Assembly (NCBI RefSeq): GCF_025995235.1
Contig: NZ_BAPT01000056.1
Coordinates: 1 to 64,000 of the forward strand
Direction of reading: 5' to 3'
Length of the DNA: 64,000 bases
DNA from: Ameyamaea chiangmaiensis
GTDB lineage: Bacteria; Pseudomonadota; Alphaproteobacteria; Acetobacterales; Acetobacteraceae
The translations under genes and the position numbers were made by a program. Under the pieces are notes generated by a model, which worked only from the letters and a program-made list of their open reading frames with translations, did not search any database and had not been told where the DNA came from. Below are positions 16,417 through 25,430 of the stretch, one piece after another (the first letter of the stretch is position 1; the number at the start of each line of letters is the position of its first letter).

Positions 16417-18024
16417 CTAGATCGTCGTGCCCGGCAGGGCGGCGTTCAGGAAGGCCTGAATGTCCTCGACCTCATCGGCGGGTTTGTCGGTCCGGATGCG
16501 GGCGATGCGCGGGAAGCGCAGGGCGACACCGCTCTTGTGGCGCGTGGAACGCTGGGCCGCGTCAAAGGCGATTTCCAGCACGAGGCTTTTTTCCACTTCC
16601 CGGACCGGGCCGAACCGCCCGGTCGTGTGATGCCGCACCCAACGGTCGAGGGCTGTCAGTTCCTGGTCGGTGATGCCGGAATAAGCCTTGCCGATGGGCA
16701 CCAGTTCGCGCGCGTCGCCCGTGCCGCGCCACAGACCGAACGTGTAGTCCGAGTAGAAGCTGCTGCGCCGTCCATGACCGCGCTGCGCATACATCAGCAC
16801 GGCGTCCACGGTCAGCGGATCGCGCTTCCATTTCCACCACGGGCCGCGCGGTCGACCAGGCAGGTAGGGGCTGTCGGCGCGCTTGAGCATCAGCCCTTCG
16901 ATCCCTTCGGCCCGGGCACCCGCGCGGATACTGGCCAGCGCGTCGAAACTGTCGAAACCGATCAAGGGCGACAGGCTGAGCATCGGCGGCGCGTTGCGGG
17001 CGAACCATGCTTCCAGTCGCGCCCGGCGCGCGTCGAAACCCAGCGGGCGCAAATCCTCGCCGTCCTCGAACAGGATGTCGTACAGATGCACCCCCGCCGG
17101 CAGGTCGCGCAGCATGGCCGCCGAGGGCGCGCGCCGATTGAGACGTTGCTGAAGCTGCGCGAACGGCTCCGGCGCGCCGTCACGCATGACCAGGAGTTCG
17201 CCGTCCAGGACGACGTCGCTGGCCATGTCCTCCAGAACGCGCAGGATGTCGGGGAATGTACGGCCTATATCCTCGGCCGTGCGGGTGTACAGTCGCTCGC
17301 CCCCGCGTGTGCGCACCAGTTGCACGCGGATGCCGTCCCATTTCCACTCCGCGCGCCAGTCCGCCGGGTCGAGTGTCGCCAGATCCACCCCGTCCAGCGG
17401 ATGGGCCAGCATCGGTGGGCGGAACACGGGCGCGTCCTGCGCGTCCGGCCGCGGGCCGGTTCCCTCGATCCAGGCAAAGAGCGGCGCGTAGGGAATGGCC
17501 AGCCCATGCCAGATTTCCTCGATCTCGTCGGCTGTGACACCGGCGATCTCGGCCAGCGCCACCTTGGCCAGCCGCGCCGAGGCCCCGACGCGCAAGGCGC
17601 CGGTCACGAGCTTGAGCAGGGCATAGCGCGACGGGGCGTCGCAGATATCCAGCCAGCGCGTCAGCAGGGCGGGCAGTTCGGCCTTGGGCGTGGTGGCCAG
17701 CGCGATGGCGACCTCGGCAAGGCCGGGAGGTGGTGTGTTTGGGCGTTCGGCGGGCGAGGACCAGATCAGCGCCACCGTTTCGGCCAGATCCCCGACATAA
17801 TCATAGGACAGGGCAAACAGGTCGGGGTCGGTGCGCTCCATGACCAGCGCGCGCAACAGGCCGGGCTTGGCCGCGGGAAACGACAGGGTGCCCGCGATCG
17901 CCGCCAGAGCATAGCCGCGGTCGGGGTCGGCCGCATGGGTGAAGTAATCGCGCAGCAGCGCAATCTTGGCGTTGCGCGACGGGGTGAAGACCAGACGTTC
18001 GAGCAGGGCGGCAAACGCGATCAC
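16417..18024 (-). CDS. ATP-dependent DNA ligase (ligase-associated damage response cluster)
   Basis: A 535-residue ligase of the cisplatin-damage-response type. An N-terminal helical DNA-binding domain (about 1-200) is followed by the nucleotidyltransferase domain with motif I EWKWDGIR (Lys228 takes the AMP). VVLDGELLV, EGLMLKR and WWKWKRDP follow as further motifs, and an OB domain closes the protein. It joins nicks during repair. The last four bases of the upstream exonuclease gene overlap its ATG at 18024. The gene set around it (exonuclease, helicase, PdeM) is the conserved four-gene cluster described in Pseudomonas and other bacteria. Confidence 0.95.
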   Translation of the reverse strand: MIAFAALLERLVFTPSRNAKIALLRDYFTHAADPDRGYALAAIAGTLSFPAAKPGLLRALVMERTDPDLFALSYDYVGDLAETVALIWSSPAERPNTPPPGLAEVAIALATTPKAELPALLTRWLDICDAPSRYALLKLVTGALRVGASARLAKVALAEIAGVTADEIEEIWHGLAIPYAPLFAWIEGTGPRPDAQDAPVFRPPMLAHPLDGVDLATLDPADWRAEWKWDGIRVQLVRTRGGERLYTRTAEDIGRTFPDILRVLEDMASDVVLDGELLVMRDGAPEPFAQLQQRLNRRAPSAAMLRDLPAGVHLYDILFEDGEDLRPLGFDARRARLEAWFARNAPPMLSLSPLIGFDSFDALASIRAGARAEGIEGLMLKRADSPYLPGRPRGPWWKWKRDPLTVDAVLMYAQRGHGRRSSFYSDYTFGLWRGTGDARELVPIGKAYSGITDQELTALDRWVRHHTTGRFGPVREVEKSLVLEIAFDAAQRSTRHKSGVALRFPRIARIRTDKPADEVEDIQAFLNAALPGTTI

Positions 18025-19061
18025 GCGGCGTCTCCTTCCACGGTGTCGAGGGCGGTCTCGGCTTCGTCCTCATCGCCATAGCCGACCAGCCGCAGGGCCC
18101 GTGCGCGCACGCCGCGCTTGCCCAGCGCGTGGATCAGAGCGTCCTCGCGCCCATGGGTCACCCAGACCTCGCCTGCGCCCACATCGTCGCAGGTGCGCAG
18201 CAACGCGTCCCAGTCGGCATGGTCGCTGATGATCAGCGGCAGTTCGACGCCGCGCGCCTTGGCCCGCTGCCTGACCTGCATCCAGCCGGAGGCAAGGCAG
18301 ACGACCGGATCGGACAGTCGTCGCGCCCAGCGATCCGCGATTGCCGAAGGGGGCGCCAGGACGATCCCGCCGCGCATCGCGTCTTTTGCCGCGCCGGTGG
18401 CGGCGTTCAGCAGGCCCAGATCGATGCCGAACCGGCCGTACAGGTCGCACATCGGCCGCAACGCGCCATGCAGCCAGATCGGGTCGTCATAGCCCGCCTG
18501 CCGCAGCAGCGCGATCAGCCGCTGCGCCTTGCCGAGCGCGTAACACCCGACCAGATGCGTCCGGTCGGGGAACAGCCGCGCGTCGTGCAACAGGCGTCCG
18601 ATCTCGCGCAGGGGATCGGGTTGACGGAAGACCGGCAGGGCGAACGTCGCTTCGGTCACGAACAGATCGCACGGCACGGGCTCGAACGGCGCGCACGTCG
18701 GATCCGGCGCGCGTTTGTAATCGCCGCTGACCACCGCGCGCTGGCCGGCATGTTCCAGCACCACCTGCGCGCTGCCCAGCACATGGCCCGCCGGCGCCAG
18801 ACGCAGCGTCACGTCGCCCAGCCGCAGCGGCGTGTCGTAGGCCAGGGGCTGTCGCGCGCGCCCCGCGCGATCCTCGCCCATGCGCAGCGCCATGATCGCC
18901 AACGTCTCCCGCGTGGCGAGTACCGCGTCGTGGTTCGGGCGCGCGTGGTCGGCGTGACCGTGGGTGATGATGGCGCGCGGCACGGGCACGAGCGGGTCGA
19001 TATAAACGTCGCCCGGGACGCAATAGAGCCCTTCGGGTTTGGGTACCAGCCACGCGACCAT
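18021..19061 (-). CDS. Ligase-associated metallo-beta-lactamase-fold DNA exonuclease
   Basis: A 346-residue protein of the MBL/beta-CASP nuclease class. The metal site is seen as THGHADHARPNHD near residue 45, then AGHVLGSAQV and SGDYKRAPDP. The C-terminal ISDHADWDALL supplies the last metal ligands. It is the MBL-fold exonuclease member of the Lig-Exo-helicase-MPE repair module. The ATG at 19061 gives MVAWLVPKPEGLY, which fits the family start; a longer frame to 19148 would overlap the divergent helicase and is rejected. It overlaps the ligase start by four bases and should be co-translated with it. Confidence 0.92.
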   Translation of the reverse strand: MVAWLVPKPEGLYCVPGDVYIDPLVPVPRAIITHGHADHARPNHDAVLATRETLAIMALRMGEDRAGRARQPLAYDTPLRLGDVTLRLAPAGHVLGSAQVVLEHAGQRAVVSGDYKRAPDPTCAPFEPVPCDLFVTEATFALPVFRQPDPLREIGRLLHDARLFPDRTHLVGCYALGKAQRLIALLRQAGYDDPIWLHGALRPMCDLYGRFGIDLGLLNAATGAAKDAMRGGIVLAPPSAIADRWARRLSDPVVCLASGWMQVRQRAKARGVELPLIISDHADWDALLRTCDDVGAGEVWVTHGREDALIHALGKRGVRARALRLVGYGDEDEAETALDTVEGDAA

Positions 19062-19107
19062 TGCTTCTCCCCGCAACTGGCGGTTCGGGCGGGCGTTGTC
19101 TCCCACG

Positions 19108-21516
19108 ATGACCGAACCGCTTCCTGCTGCCTTCAGAACGTGGTTCACCGCCCAGGGTTGGCATCCGCATCCGCATCAGCTTGCCATGCTGGAGGCGGCG
19201 CGCGCCGGAGAGTCCGCGCTGCTGATCGCGCCGACGGGCGGCGGCAAGACGCTGGCCGGGTTCCTGCCGTCGTTCGTGGCCCTGAGCGAGTCGCCGCAGC
19301 CCGGGCTGCACACCGTCTATGTGGCGCCCCTCAAGGCGTTGACCGCCAATATCGCCGAGGCGATGACGCGCCTGATCGACGAGGCCGCGCTCGATCTTCG
19401 TCTGGACGTGCGCACGGGCGACACCCCGTCGTCGCGGCGGGCTCGTCAGGCCCGCACCCCGCCGCAGGTCCTGCTGACCACGCCCGAGAGCCTGAGCCTG
19501 ATGCTGTCCTGGCCCGAGGCGGCGACGCTGTTCGCCGGTGTGCGGACGCTGATCATCGACGAGGTCCACGCCCTTGCCGGCACGAAACGCGGCGATCAGC
19601 TCGCCCTGTGTGCCGAGCGTCTGTCCACACTGGCGCCGGGCCTGCGGCGGGTCGGTCTGTCGGCGACCGTGGCCCATCCGCAGGCGATGGCCGCCTATGT
19701 CGCGGGCGGCGCACCCGGGGGGGCGCGCATCGTGCGTGCGGGTGCGGGTGTTGCGCCGGAGATCGCTCTGATCCTGCCCGACGGACCGATACCTTGGGCG
19801 GGGCATATGGGTCTGGCCAGTGCGACGGCGATCCTGCGGCAGATCGAGCGCGCGAAGGTGACGATCGTGTTCGTCAATTCGCGCGCGCAGGCCGAGCTGC
19901 TGTTTCAGGAACTGTGGAAGATCAACGACCGCAACCTGCCGATCGGACTTCATCACGGCAGTCTGGACCTTGCGCGGCGCAGCCGGATCGAGGCGGCAAT
20001 GGCGGCGGGTGACCTGCGCGCGGTGATCGCCACCAGTTCGCTCGACCTCGGCATCGACTGGGGGGACGTCGAACAGATCATCCAGGTCGGCGCGCCCCGT
20101 GAAGCGGCGCGGCTGGCGCAGCGGATCGGGCGTGCGAACCACCGTATGGATCGCCCGTCGCGCGCGTTCCTCGCCCCGGCCAACCGGTTCGAGGTACTCG
20201 AGAGCATCGCCGCGCGCGAGGCCGTTCTGGCGCACGAACTCGACGGCGAGCCGCCCGGGCCGGGCGCGCTCGATGTGCTGGCGCAGCATATGCTGCTGAC
20301 GGCGTGCCACGGACCGTTCCTGCCCGATCCGCTGTTCGCCGAGGTCTGCCGTGCCGCTCCCTATCGTGCGCTTGATCGCGGCCACTTTGACGAGGTGCTG
20401 GGGTTTGTGGAAACCGGCGGCTACGCCCTGCGCGCCTATGAGGAGCACAAGCGCCTGCAGCGGGACTCGCTGGGCCGGATGTGGGTGCGGACGGAGGCGA
20501 TCGCGCGGACCGCGCGGATGAATATCGGCACCATCGTCGATACGCCGCGCATTCGCGTGCGTACCCGCCGCGGCAAGGACATCGGCGATGTGGATGAATA
20601 TTTCGCCTCCACCCTCGTCCCCGGGGACACGTTCTTTCTGGGCGGCGAGGTGGTCGAGTTTCTCAGCCTGCGCGAGACGACCGTCATGGTGGCGCATGCC
20701 GCGTCACGGACGCCAAGGGTGCCGGTTTATGGCGGCAATCGCCTGTCGATGTCGCGCGGTCTGGCCGGGCGCGTCCGCGACCTGATCCATGATCGGAGCC
20801 GCTGGGACGGGCTGCCGCGCGACGTGCGCATCTGGCTGGAGGCGCAGGCCACGCGGTCTGTCCTGCCCGCGCCCGACCGACTTCTGGTCGAGACGTTTGT
20901 GCGCCAGAAGCGCTGGTATCTGGTCGCCTATGGCTTCGAGGGTCGGAATGCCCATCAGACGCTGGGGCTGCTCGCCACGCGTTTGCTGGAAGAGACGGGC
21001 GCCGCTCCGCTTGGGTTCGTGGCGACCGACGATGCGCTGGCCTGCTGGTCCGTGCGGGAGCCCACCGATATCGCGGCCCTGTTCAGTCCGCGCCTTCTGG
21101 AGGGTGACCTTGCGGAATGGATGGCGGAAAGTGCCGTCATGCGAAGGGCCTTTCGCGAGGTTGCGGTCATTTCCGGCCTGACGGAGCGACAGTTGCCCGG
21201 CCGCACGAAAACCGGACGCCAGATGACCGCCAGCAGCGATCTGCTGTACGATGTGCTGCGCCGCTACGATCCGGACCATGTGCTGCTGCGCGCGACCCGG
21301 CAGGACGCGGAGCGCGGATTGACGAGTTTCGATCGGATCGAAGCGCTTGTGGCCCGGGTGCAGGGCCGCATCGACCATCGGCGTCTGGACCGCGTGTCGC
21401 CTCTGGCCGTGCCGGTTCTGCTGGAGCTCGGCCGGAACCGCATCAAGGGCGGCGAGGGTGAGGACCTGTTGCTGGAGGAGATCGAATCGCTGGTGCGCGA
21501 GGCCGGATTGCCATGA
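19108..21516 (+). CDS. Ligase-associated DEXH-box DNA helicase (Lhr-core type)
   Basis: An 802-residue superfamily 2 helicase. Motif I is APTGGGKTLAGFLPSF, motif II IIDEVHAL, motif III LSATVAHP. Motifs IV-VI include VFVNSRAQAELLF, TSSLDLGIDWG and QRIGRANHRMD. A long C-terminal winged-helix and Lhr-specific region follows. Lhr-core enzymes move 3'-5' on single-stranded DNA. The start at ATG 19108 gives MTEPLPAAFRTWFTAQGW; an earlier ATG at 19039 overlaps the divergent exonuclease. Only 46 bp separate the two divergent starts. The stop overlaps the pdeM ATG by four bases. Confidence 0.95.
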   Translation: MTEPLPAAFRTWFTAQGWHPHPHQLAMLEAARAGESALLIAPTGGGKTLAGFLPSFVALSESPQPGLHTVYVAPLKALTANIAEAMTRLIDEAALDLRLDVRTGDTPSSRRARQARTPPQVLLTTPESLSLMLSWPEAATLFAGVRTLIIDEVHALAGTKRGDQLALCAERLSTLAPGLRRVGLSATVAHPQAMAAYVAGGAPGGARIVRAGAGVAPEIALILPDGPIPWAGHMGLASATAILRQIERAKVTIVFVNSRAQAELLFQELWKINDRNLPIGLHHGSLDLARRSRIEAAMAAGDLRAVIATSSLDLGIDWGDVEQIIQVGAPREAARLAQRIGRANHRMDRPSRAFLAPANRFEVLESIAAREAVLAHELDGEPPGPGALDVLAQHMLLTACHGPFLPDPLFAEVCRAAPYRALDRGHFDEVLGFVETGGYALRAYEEHKRLQRDSLGRMWVRTEAIARTARMNIGTIVDTPRIRVRTRRGKDIGDVDEYFASTLVPGDTFFLGGEVVEFLSLRETTVMVAHAASRTPRVPVYGGNRLSMSRGLAGRVRDLIHDRSRWDGLPRDVRIWLEAQATRSVLPAPDRLLVETFVRQKRWYLVAYGFEGRNAHQTLGLLATRLLEETGAAPLGFVATDDALACWSVREPTDIAALFSPRLLEGDLAEWMAESAVMRRAFREVAVISGLTERQLPGRTKTGRQMTASSDLLYDVLRRYDPDHVLLRATRQDAERGLTSFDRIEALVARVQGRIDHRRLDRVSPLAVPVLLELGRNRIKGGEGEDLLLEEIESLVREAGLP

Positions 21517-22199
21517 CGGTCGGGCTGAACACGGGTGTTGCGATCACGCTGGGCGGCGAGGCGATCGTCCTGCTGCCGCAGAAGGCTCTGTACTGGCCCG
21601 CCGAGCGCCTGCTGGTCGTCGCGGACCTGCATCTGGAAAAGGCGACGGCGCGGCGCCACACCGGTGTTCTTCTGCCGCCCTACGACACGCGCGAGACGCT
21701 GGCGCGTCTTCTGTCCGTGGTGCGCGACGTGCGTCCCGAGACCGTTCTCGCGCTGGGCGACAGTTTTCATGATGCGGCGGCGGTCGGGCGGCTGGACGTC
21801 GAGGCGCGGGCATCATTGGCGACACTGGCGACGCTGGCCCAGCCGGTCTGGCTGATCGGCAACCATGATCCGGCGTTGCCGCCGACCCTGCCGGGCACCG
21901 TGGTTCCGTTCTTCGCGCGGCGGTCCATTGGTTTTGTGCATGAGCCGTCGTCTGCCGTGATCGCGCCTGAAGTCGCGGGACACCTCCATCCGAAGGCGCG
22001 TGTTCGCGTTGGTGGCCATGCCGTGGTGCGGCCGTGCTTCGTCGTGGGCGGGGGGCGGGTGATCCTGCCCGCCTTCGGTGCCTACACGGGGGGGCTGGAT
22101 GTGACGGCGCCTCCGATCCGCTCCCTGTTCGGCGGGGGCGGCGATCTTTACGTGCCGGGTCGCGATCGTCTGTATCGCGTGCCGCTGATGAAGACTTGA
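21513..22199 (+). CDS. pdeM: Ligase-associated metallophosphoesterase PdeM
   Basis: A 228-residue calcineurin-like phosphoesterase with all metal motifs: VADLHLEKAT, ALGDSFHD, IGNHDP, and GHLHPKARV near the end. In the described cluster this protein (MPE/PdeM) is a manganese-dependent nuclease or phosphodiesterase that works with the helicase, exonuclease and ligase. It begins at an ATG overlapping the helicase stop, so it is translationally coupled. Confidence 0.93.
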   Translation: MTVGLNTGVAITLGGEAIVLLPQKALYWPAERLLVVADLHLEKATARRHTGVLLPPYDTRETLARLLSVVRDVRPETVLALGDSFHDAAAVGRLDVEARASLATLATLAQPVWLIGNHDPALPPTLPGTVVPFFARRSIGFVHEPSSAVIAPEVAGHLHPKARVRVGGHAVVRPCFVVGGGRVILPAFGAYTGGLDVTAPPIRSLFGGGGDLYVPGRDRLYRVPLMKT

Positions 22200-22231
22200 C
22201 GGCGGGCGTGGCCCAGGCGCCATGATCGGGC

Positions 22232-22348
22232 ATGCAGGATCCATCCTCCCGTGAACGCGCCATAAGGGACGCCCGCCGACGGCGTATGGGGGATTTTTCC
22301 ATACGGATGCTGCTGACGTGGCTTAGCCATCTTCTGCGGGGATTGTGA
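22232..22348 (+). CDS. Possible 38-residue basic peptide
   Basis: An ATG 32 bp after pdeM opens a frame starting MQDPSSRERAIRDARRRRMG and ending in LLTWLSHLLRGL. An Arg-rich first half and an amphipathic or hydrophobic second half could be a small membrane-associated protein. No good ribosome site is seen and no family is recognised. It could be chance. Confidence 0.25.
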   Translation: MQDPSSRERAIRDARRRRMGDFSIRMLLTWLSHLLRGL

Positions 22349-22359
22349 CCGGACCGGTC
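22347..22359. promoter_or_regulatory. Perfect palindrome GACCGG-A-CCGGTC
   Basis: A 13 bp palindrome followed by AAAAAACTATC, about 190 bp upstream of the AraC-type regulator. It has almost no loop, so a protein-binding site is more likely than a terminator. It could control the regulator and the sugar operon; no factor can be named. Confidence 0.25.
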
Positions 22360-22548
22360 AAAAAACTATCGGTGAGCGGCGCGGAAACAGGAGGAATTGC
22401 GCGCACGGGTGCGCTACGCTTCGTCTAACAAGAACGAACAGACGCCGTCGGGGACACTCGGCGAGCGCCGGGCTGGTGTCATGATCCGATCTTCTGTCCG
22501 CCGCGCGGGGGGCGATGACCCGCGGTGCCACGTCCTGACACGGGTGCC

Positions 22549-23457
22549 ATGAACGCGCCGGACCTTGAAACCCCGGTGATGGATGGCGAAGCGTTCAGGA
22601 TCTGGACGCATGGCTACCCCTATCGCACGGTACGCTGGCATTTCCATCCTGAATTCGAAATCCACCTTGTGACCGAGACGTCCGGCCGCGCCTTCGTCGG
22701 AGACTATGTGGGGGCGTTCGCACCGGGCAATCTCGTCATGACCGGCCCCGATCTGCCCCATAACTGGGTCAGCGACGTGGCACCGGGGACCGTCATCGAT
22801 CGGCGCTGCATCGTGCTTCAGTTCACGCGCGGGTTTCTTGACGGTTGTAGCGCGATGTTTCCCATGCTCGACCTTCCTTCTCTGGCCCTTGACGCGAAGG
22901 CGGGGGTTGAATTTTCCGCCGAGACGAGTCGCGCCGTGGACCCTCTGATGCGCCAGATGTGCGATGGGGAGGCGCGGGCGCGCCCAGCACTTCTGTTGCG
23001 TATTCTCGATCTTCTGGGTCGTGACAGCGGGCGGCGGACATTGGCAAGTGCGGGATACCGTTCTGAACCCGCGCGGTATCGGCAGACACCGCTGAACCGT
23101 GTCCTCGATCATATCGCGGTCAATTTTGAACATGATGTGCGTGAAGCCGATCTGGCGCAGCGTTGCGGCGTGACGGTCAGCGCGTTTTCGCGCCTGTTTC
23201 ATCGGCACACGGGCATGAGCCTGCCGGCCTATGTCAACACGCTGCGCATCAACCGGGCCTGCCAGCTTCTGGCCGACACCGCGCAATCGATTACCGATAT
23301 CTGCTTCAGCGTCGGATTCAACAATGTCTCGAACTTCAACCGTACGTTCCGGGTGCTCAAGGGCATGACGCCGCGAGCCTACCGCGTGTGCCAGCGTCAG
23401 AATAGCGCATGCGCGCGAACATGGAATCACGACGGTCAGGAGGCCATGGCTCCCTGA
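22549..23457 (+). CDS. AraC-family transcriptional regulator
   Basis: A 302-residue regulator. The N-terminal cupin-like part has WHFHPEFEIHLV and a GPDLPHNW segment, typical of sugar-sensing AraC proteins. The C-terminal 100 residues form two helix-turn-helix units (LAQRCGVTVSAFSRLFHRHT; ITDICFSVGFNNVSNFNRTF). The ATG at 22549 is preferred over a GTG at 22525 because it fits the domain start. It lies 57 bp upstream of the binding protein gene on the same strand and is the obvious candidate to control the ribitol/sugar operon. Confidence 0.9.
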   Translation: MNAPDLETPVMDGEAFRIWTHGYPYRTVRWHFHPEFEIHLVTETSGRAFVGDYVGAFAPGNLVMTGPDLPHNWVSDVAPGTVIDRRCIVLQFTRGFLDGCSAMFPMLDLPSLALDAKAGVEFSAETSRAVDPLMRQMCDGEARARPALLLRILDLLGRDSGRRTLASAGYRSEPARYRQTPLNRVLDHIAVNFEHDVREADLAQRCGVTVSAFSRLFHRHTGMSLPAYVNTLRINRACQLLADTAQSITDICFSVGFNNVSNFNRTFRVLKGMTPRAYRVCQRQNSACARTWNHDGQEAMAP

Positions 23458-23514
23458 CACAGGGTGCCCTGCAACGGGGCCACGCGCCCCGCAACAACCA
23501 ACAAGGTCAAGACA

Positions 23515-24600
23515 ATGACTGTTTTTTCAAAGCATATGCCGCACGTTATCGCGCTTCTGGCGGTAACCTCTCTGGTTGCACCGGCTGTGACGCGGGCAGC
23601 GACGGTCGAACACGCCAAGATCGGGTTCCTGATGCCCGACGAGGCCTCGACCCGCTACGAGCAGCACGATCGGCCGGGCTTTGTCGCGGAGGTGAAGCGG
23701 CTCTGCCCCACATGCACGGTGCTCTATCAGAATGCCAATGCGGACGCCTCGCGCCAGCAGCAGCAGTTTAATTCGGTGATCTCCCAGGGTGCGAAAGTGA
23801 TTGTCATGGACCCGGTCGATTCCACCGCGGCCGTGTCGCTGGTCAAGGCCGCGCAGGCGCGTGGCATCAGGATCATTGCATATGATCGCCCCATTCCCGG
23901 CGCTCAGGCTGATTATTACGTGTCGTTCGATAATCAGGCGATCGGCCGGATGATCGCGCAGTCGCTGGTCCAGCACCTGCGCGACAGCCATGTCTCGCCG
24001 TCCAACGGAGGTGTTCTGGAGGTCAACGGCTCACCCACGGATGCCGCGGCGGGCCTGATCAAGAAAGGGATCCACGAAGGGCTGGCCAATAGCGGCTATA
24101 CGACCCTGGCCGAATATGACACGCCGGACTGGCTGCCACCCAAGGCGCAACAATGGGTCTCCGGCCAGATCGCGCGCTTTGGCAAGAAGATCGTCGGCGT
24201 TGTCGCCGCCAATGACGGGACCGCCGGTGCCGCGATCGCGGCTTTCCGTGCCGCCGGGGTGAATCCGGTGCCACCCGTCACCGGCAACGATGCCACGATC
24301 GCGGGATTGCAGCTGGTAATTTCCGGCGACCAATACAACACGATTTCAAAGCCCAGCGAGATCGTGGGCGCGACGGCGGCCCAGGGTGCGATTGCGCTTC
24401 TGGAAGGGAACAAGCCCGACACCACGACAACCTTGTTCGACACGCCCACGAAACTTTTCACGCCGACGCTGATCACGACCGCGAACGTCAAGGCCGAGAT
24501 CATCGACAAGACCGTCAATGGCAAATCGATCGAGAAGGCGTCCGTCCTGTGCGCGGGGCGCTATGCCGAGGGTTGCCAGACGCTTGGCATAACACCGTGA
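23515..24600 (+). CDS. Sugar ABC transporter substrate-binding protein (XylF/FrcB-like)
   Basis: A 361-residue periplasmic binding protein with a signal peptide (about 1-28, ending VTRA). The mature part begins ATVEHAKIGFLMPDEASTRY. Sugar-binding features include VIVMDPVDSTAAV, IAYDRPIPGAQADYYVSFDN and VAANDGTAGAAIAA, the pattern of the xylose/fructose/ribose class. The next gene starts inside its stop codon (GTGA), so translation is coupled. Because ribitol dehydrogenase is in the same operon, ribitol or a related pentitol or pentose is a reasonable ligand; this is inference. Confidence 0.9.
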   Translation: MTVFSKHMPHVIALLAVTSLVAPAVTRAATVEHAKIGFLMPDEASTRYEQHDRPGFVAEVKRLCPTCTVLYQNANADASRQQQQFNSVISQGAKVIVMDPVDSTAAVSLVKAAQARGIRIIAYDRPIPGAQADYYVSFDNQAIGRMIAQSLVQHLRDSHVSPSNGGVLEVNGSPTDAAAGLIKKGIHEGLANSGYTTLAEYDTPDWLPPKAQQWVSGQIARFGKKIVGVVAANDGTAGAAIAAFRAAGVNPVPPVTGNDATIAGLQLVISGDQYNTISKPSEIVGATAAQGAIALLEGNKPDTTTTLFDTPTKLFTPTLITTANVKAEIIDKTVNGKSIEKASVLCAGRYAEGCQTLGITP

Positions 24601-25430
24601 GCGCGGCGAGCGATGTCGCGGCTGACGCGGGCGCGGCGCAGGCCATGACACCCGTGCTCAGCCTTCGCGGGGTGTCCAAGCGCTTTGGCGCCGTGTCGGC
24701 CCTGACGGATATCGAACTCGACGTTCACGCAGGCGAGGTCGTGGCGCTTGTGGGTGATAACGGCGCGGGCAAATCGACCCTGGTCAAGATTCTCTCCGGT
24801 GTTCACCAGCCGACGGCCGGCACCATCCGCTTCGCGGGGCAGGACGTGACGGTCGCCGACCCCGCCGCAGCCCTTGCGCTGGGTATCGCGACCGTGTTTC
24901 AGGACCTTGCCCTGTGTGAAAACCTCGATGTCGTCGGGAACGTCTTTCTGGGGCGGGAGCTGTCGCCGTTCGCGCTGGACGAAGTGGGCATGGAGTTGCG
25001 GACATGGACGCTGCTTCGTCAGTTGTCCGCGCGCATCCCCAGCGTGCGTGTGCCGATCGCGTCCCTGTCGGGCGGGCAGCGTCAGACGGTCGCCATCGCC
25101 CGATCCCTGCTGCTCGAACCCAGGCTGATCCTTCTGGATGAGCCCACGGCGGCTCTCGGCGTTGCCCAGACGGCGGAAGTTCTCGACCTGATCGAGCGCC
25201 TTCGTGAACGCGGTCTGGCCGTGATCGTGATCAGCCACAACATGGAGGACGTGCGCGCCGTGGCCGATCGTATCGTCGTGCTGCGCCTCGGGCGAAACAA
25301 CGGTGTGTTCTACCCCGATGCGACCAACGCCGAACTGGTGACCGCCATCACCGGCGCGAGCGAGAATGCGGTCTCGCGGCGGCGGGCGCGTCATATGGAC
25401 GCGGCCGGTACCGAGGGAGCCGGCGCATGA
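24597..25430 (+). CDS. Sugar ABC transporter ATPase, single ABC domain
   Basis: A 277-residue ATPase with only one ABC domain: Walker A GDNGAGKST, Q-loop VFQDLALCENLDVVGNVFLG, signature LSGGQRQTVAIARSLL, Walker B LILLDEPTAALG, switch His in VISHNMEDV. Most XylG/RbsA proteins have two fused domains of about 500 residues; FrcA of rhizobial fructose transport is the known short form. The start is taken as GTG 24597 in the upstream TGA; an ATG at 24645 just before SLRGVSKRFG is also possible. It likely works as a homodimer under the permease that follows. Confidence 0.92.
   Translation: MSAASDVAADAGAAQAMTPVLSLRGVSKRFGAVSALTDIELDVHAGEVVALVGDNGAGKSTLVKILSGVHQPTAGTIRFAGQDVTVADPAAALALGIATVFQDLALCENLDVVGNVFLGRELSPFALDEVGMELRTWTLLRQLSARIPSVRVPIASLSGGQRQTVAIARSLLLEPRLILLDEPTAALGVAQTAEVLDLIERLRERGLAVIVISHNMEDVRAVADRIVVLRLGRNNGVFYPDATNAELVTAITGASENAVSRRRARHMDAAGTEGAGA

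Noticed and set aside
18129..20697. Very long open frames opposite the exonuclease and helicase genes (up to 736 codons)
   Set aside because: They run antisense to or out of frame with genes that have clear catalytic motifs. Long spurious frames are normal in GC-rich DNA, and their translations are Arg/His/Gln-rich without family features.
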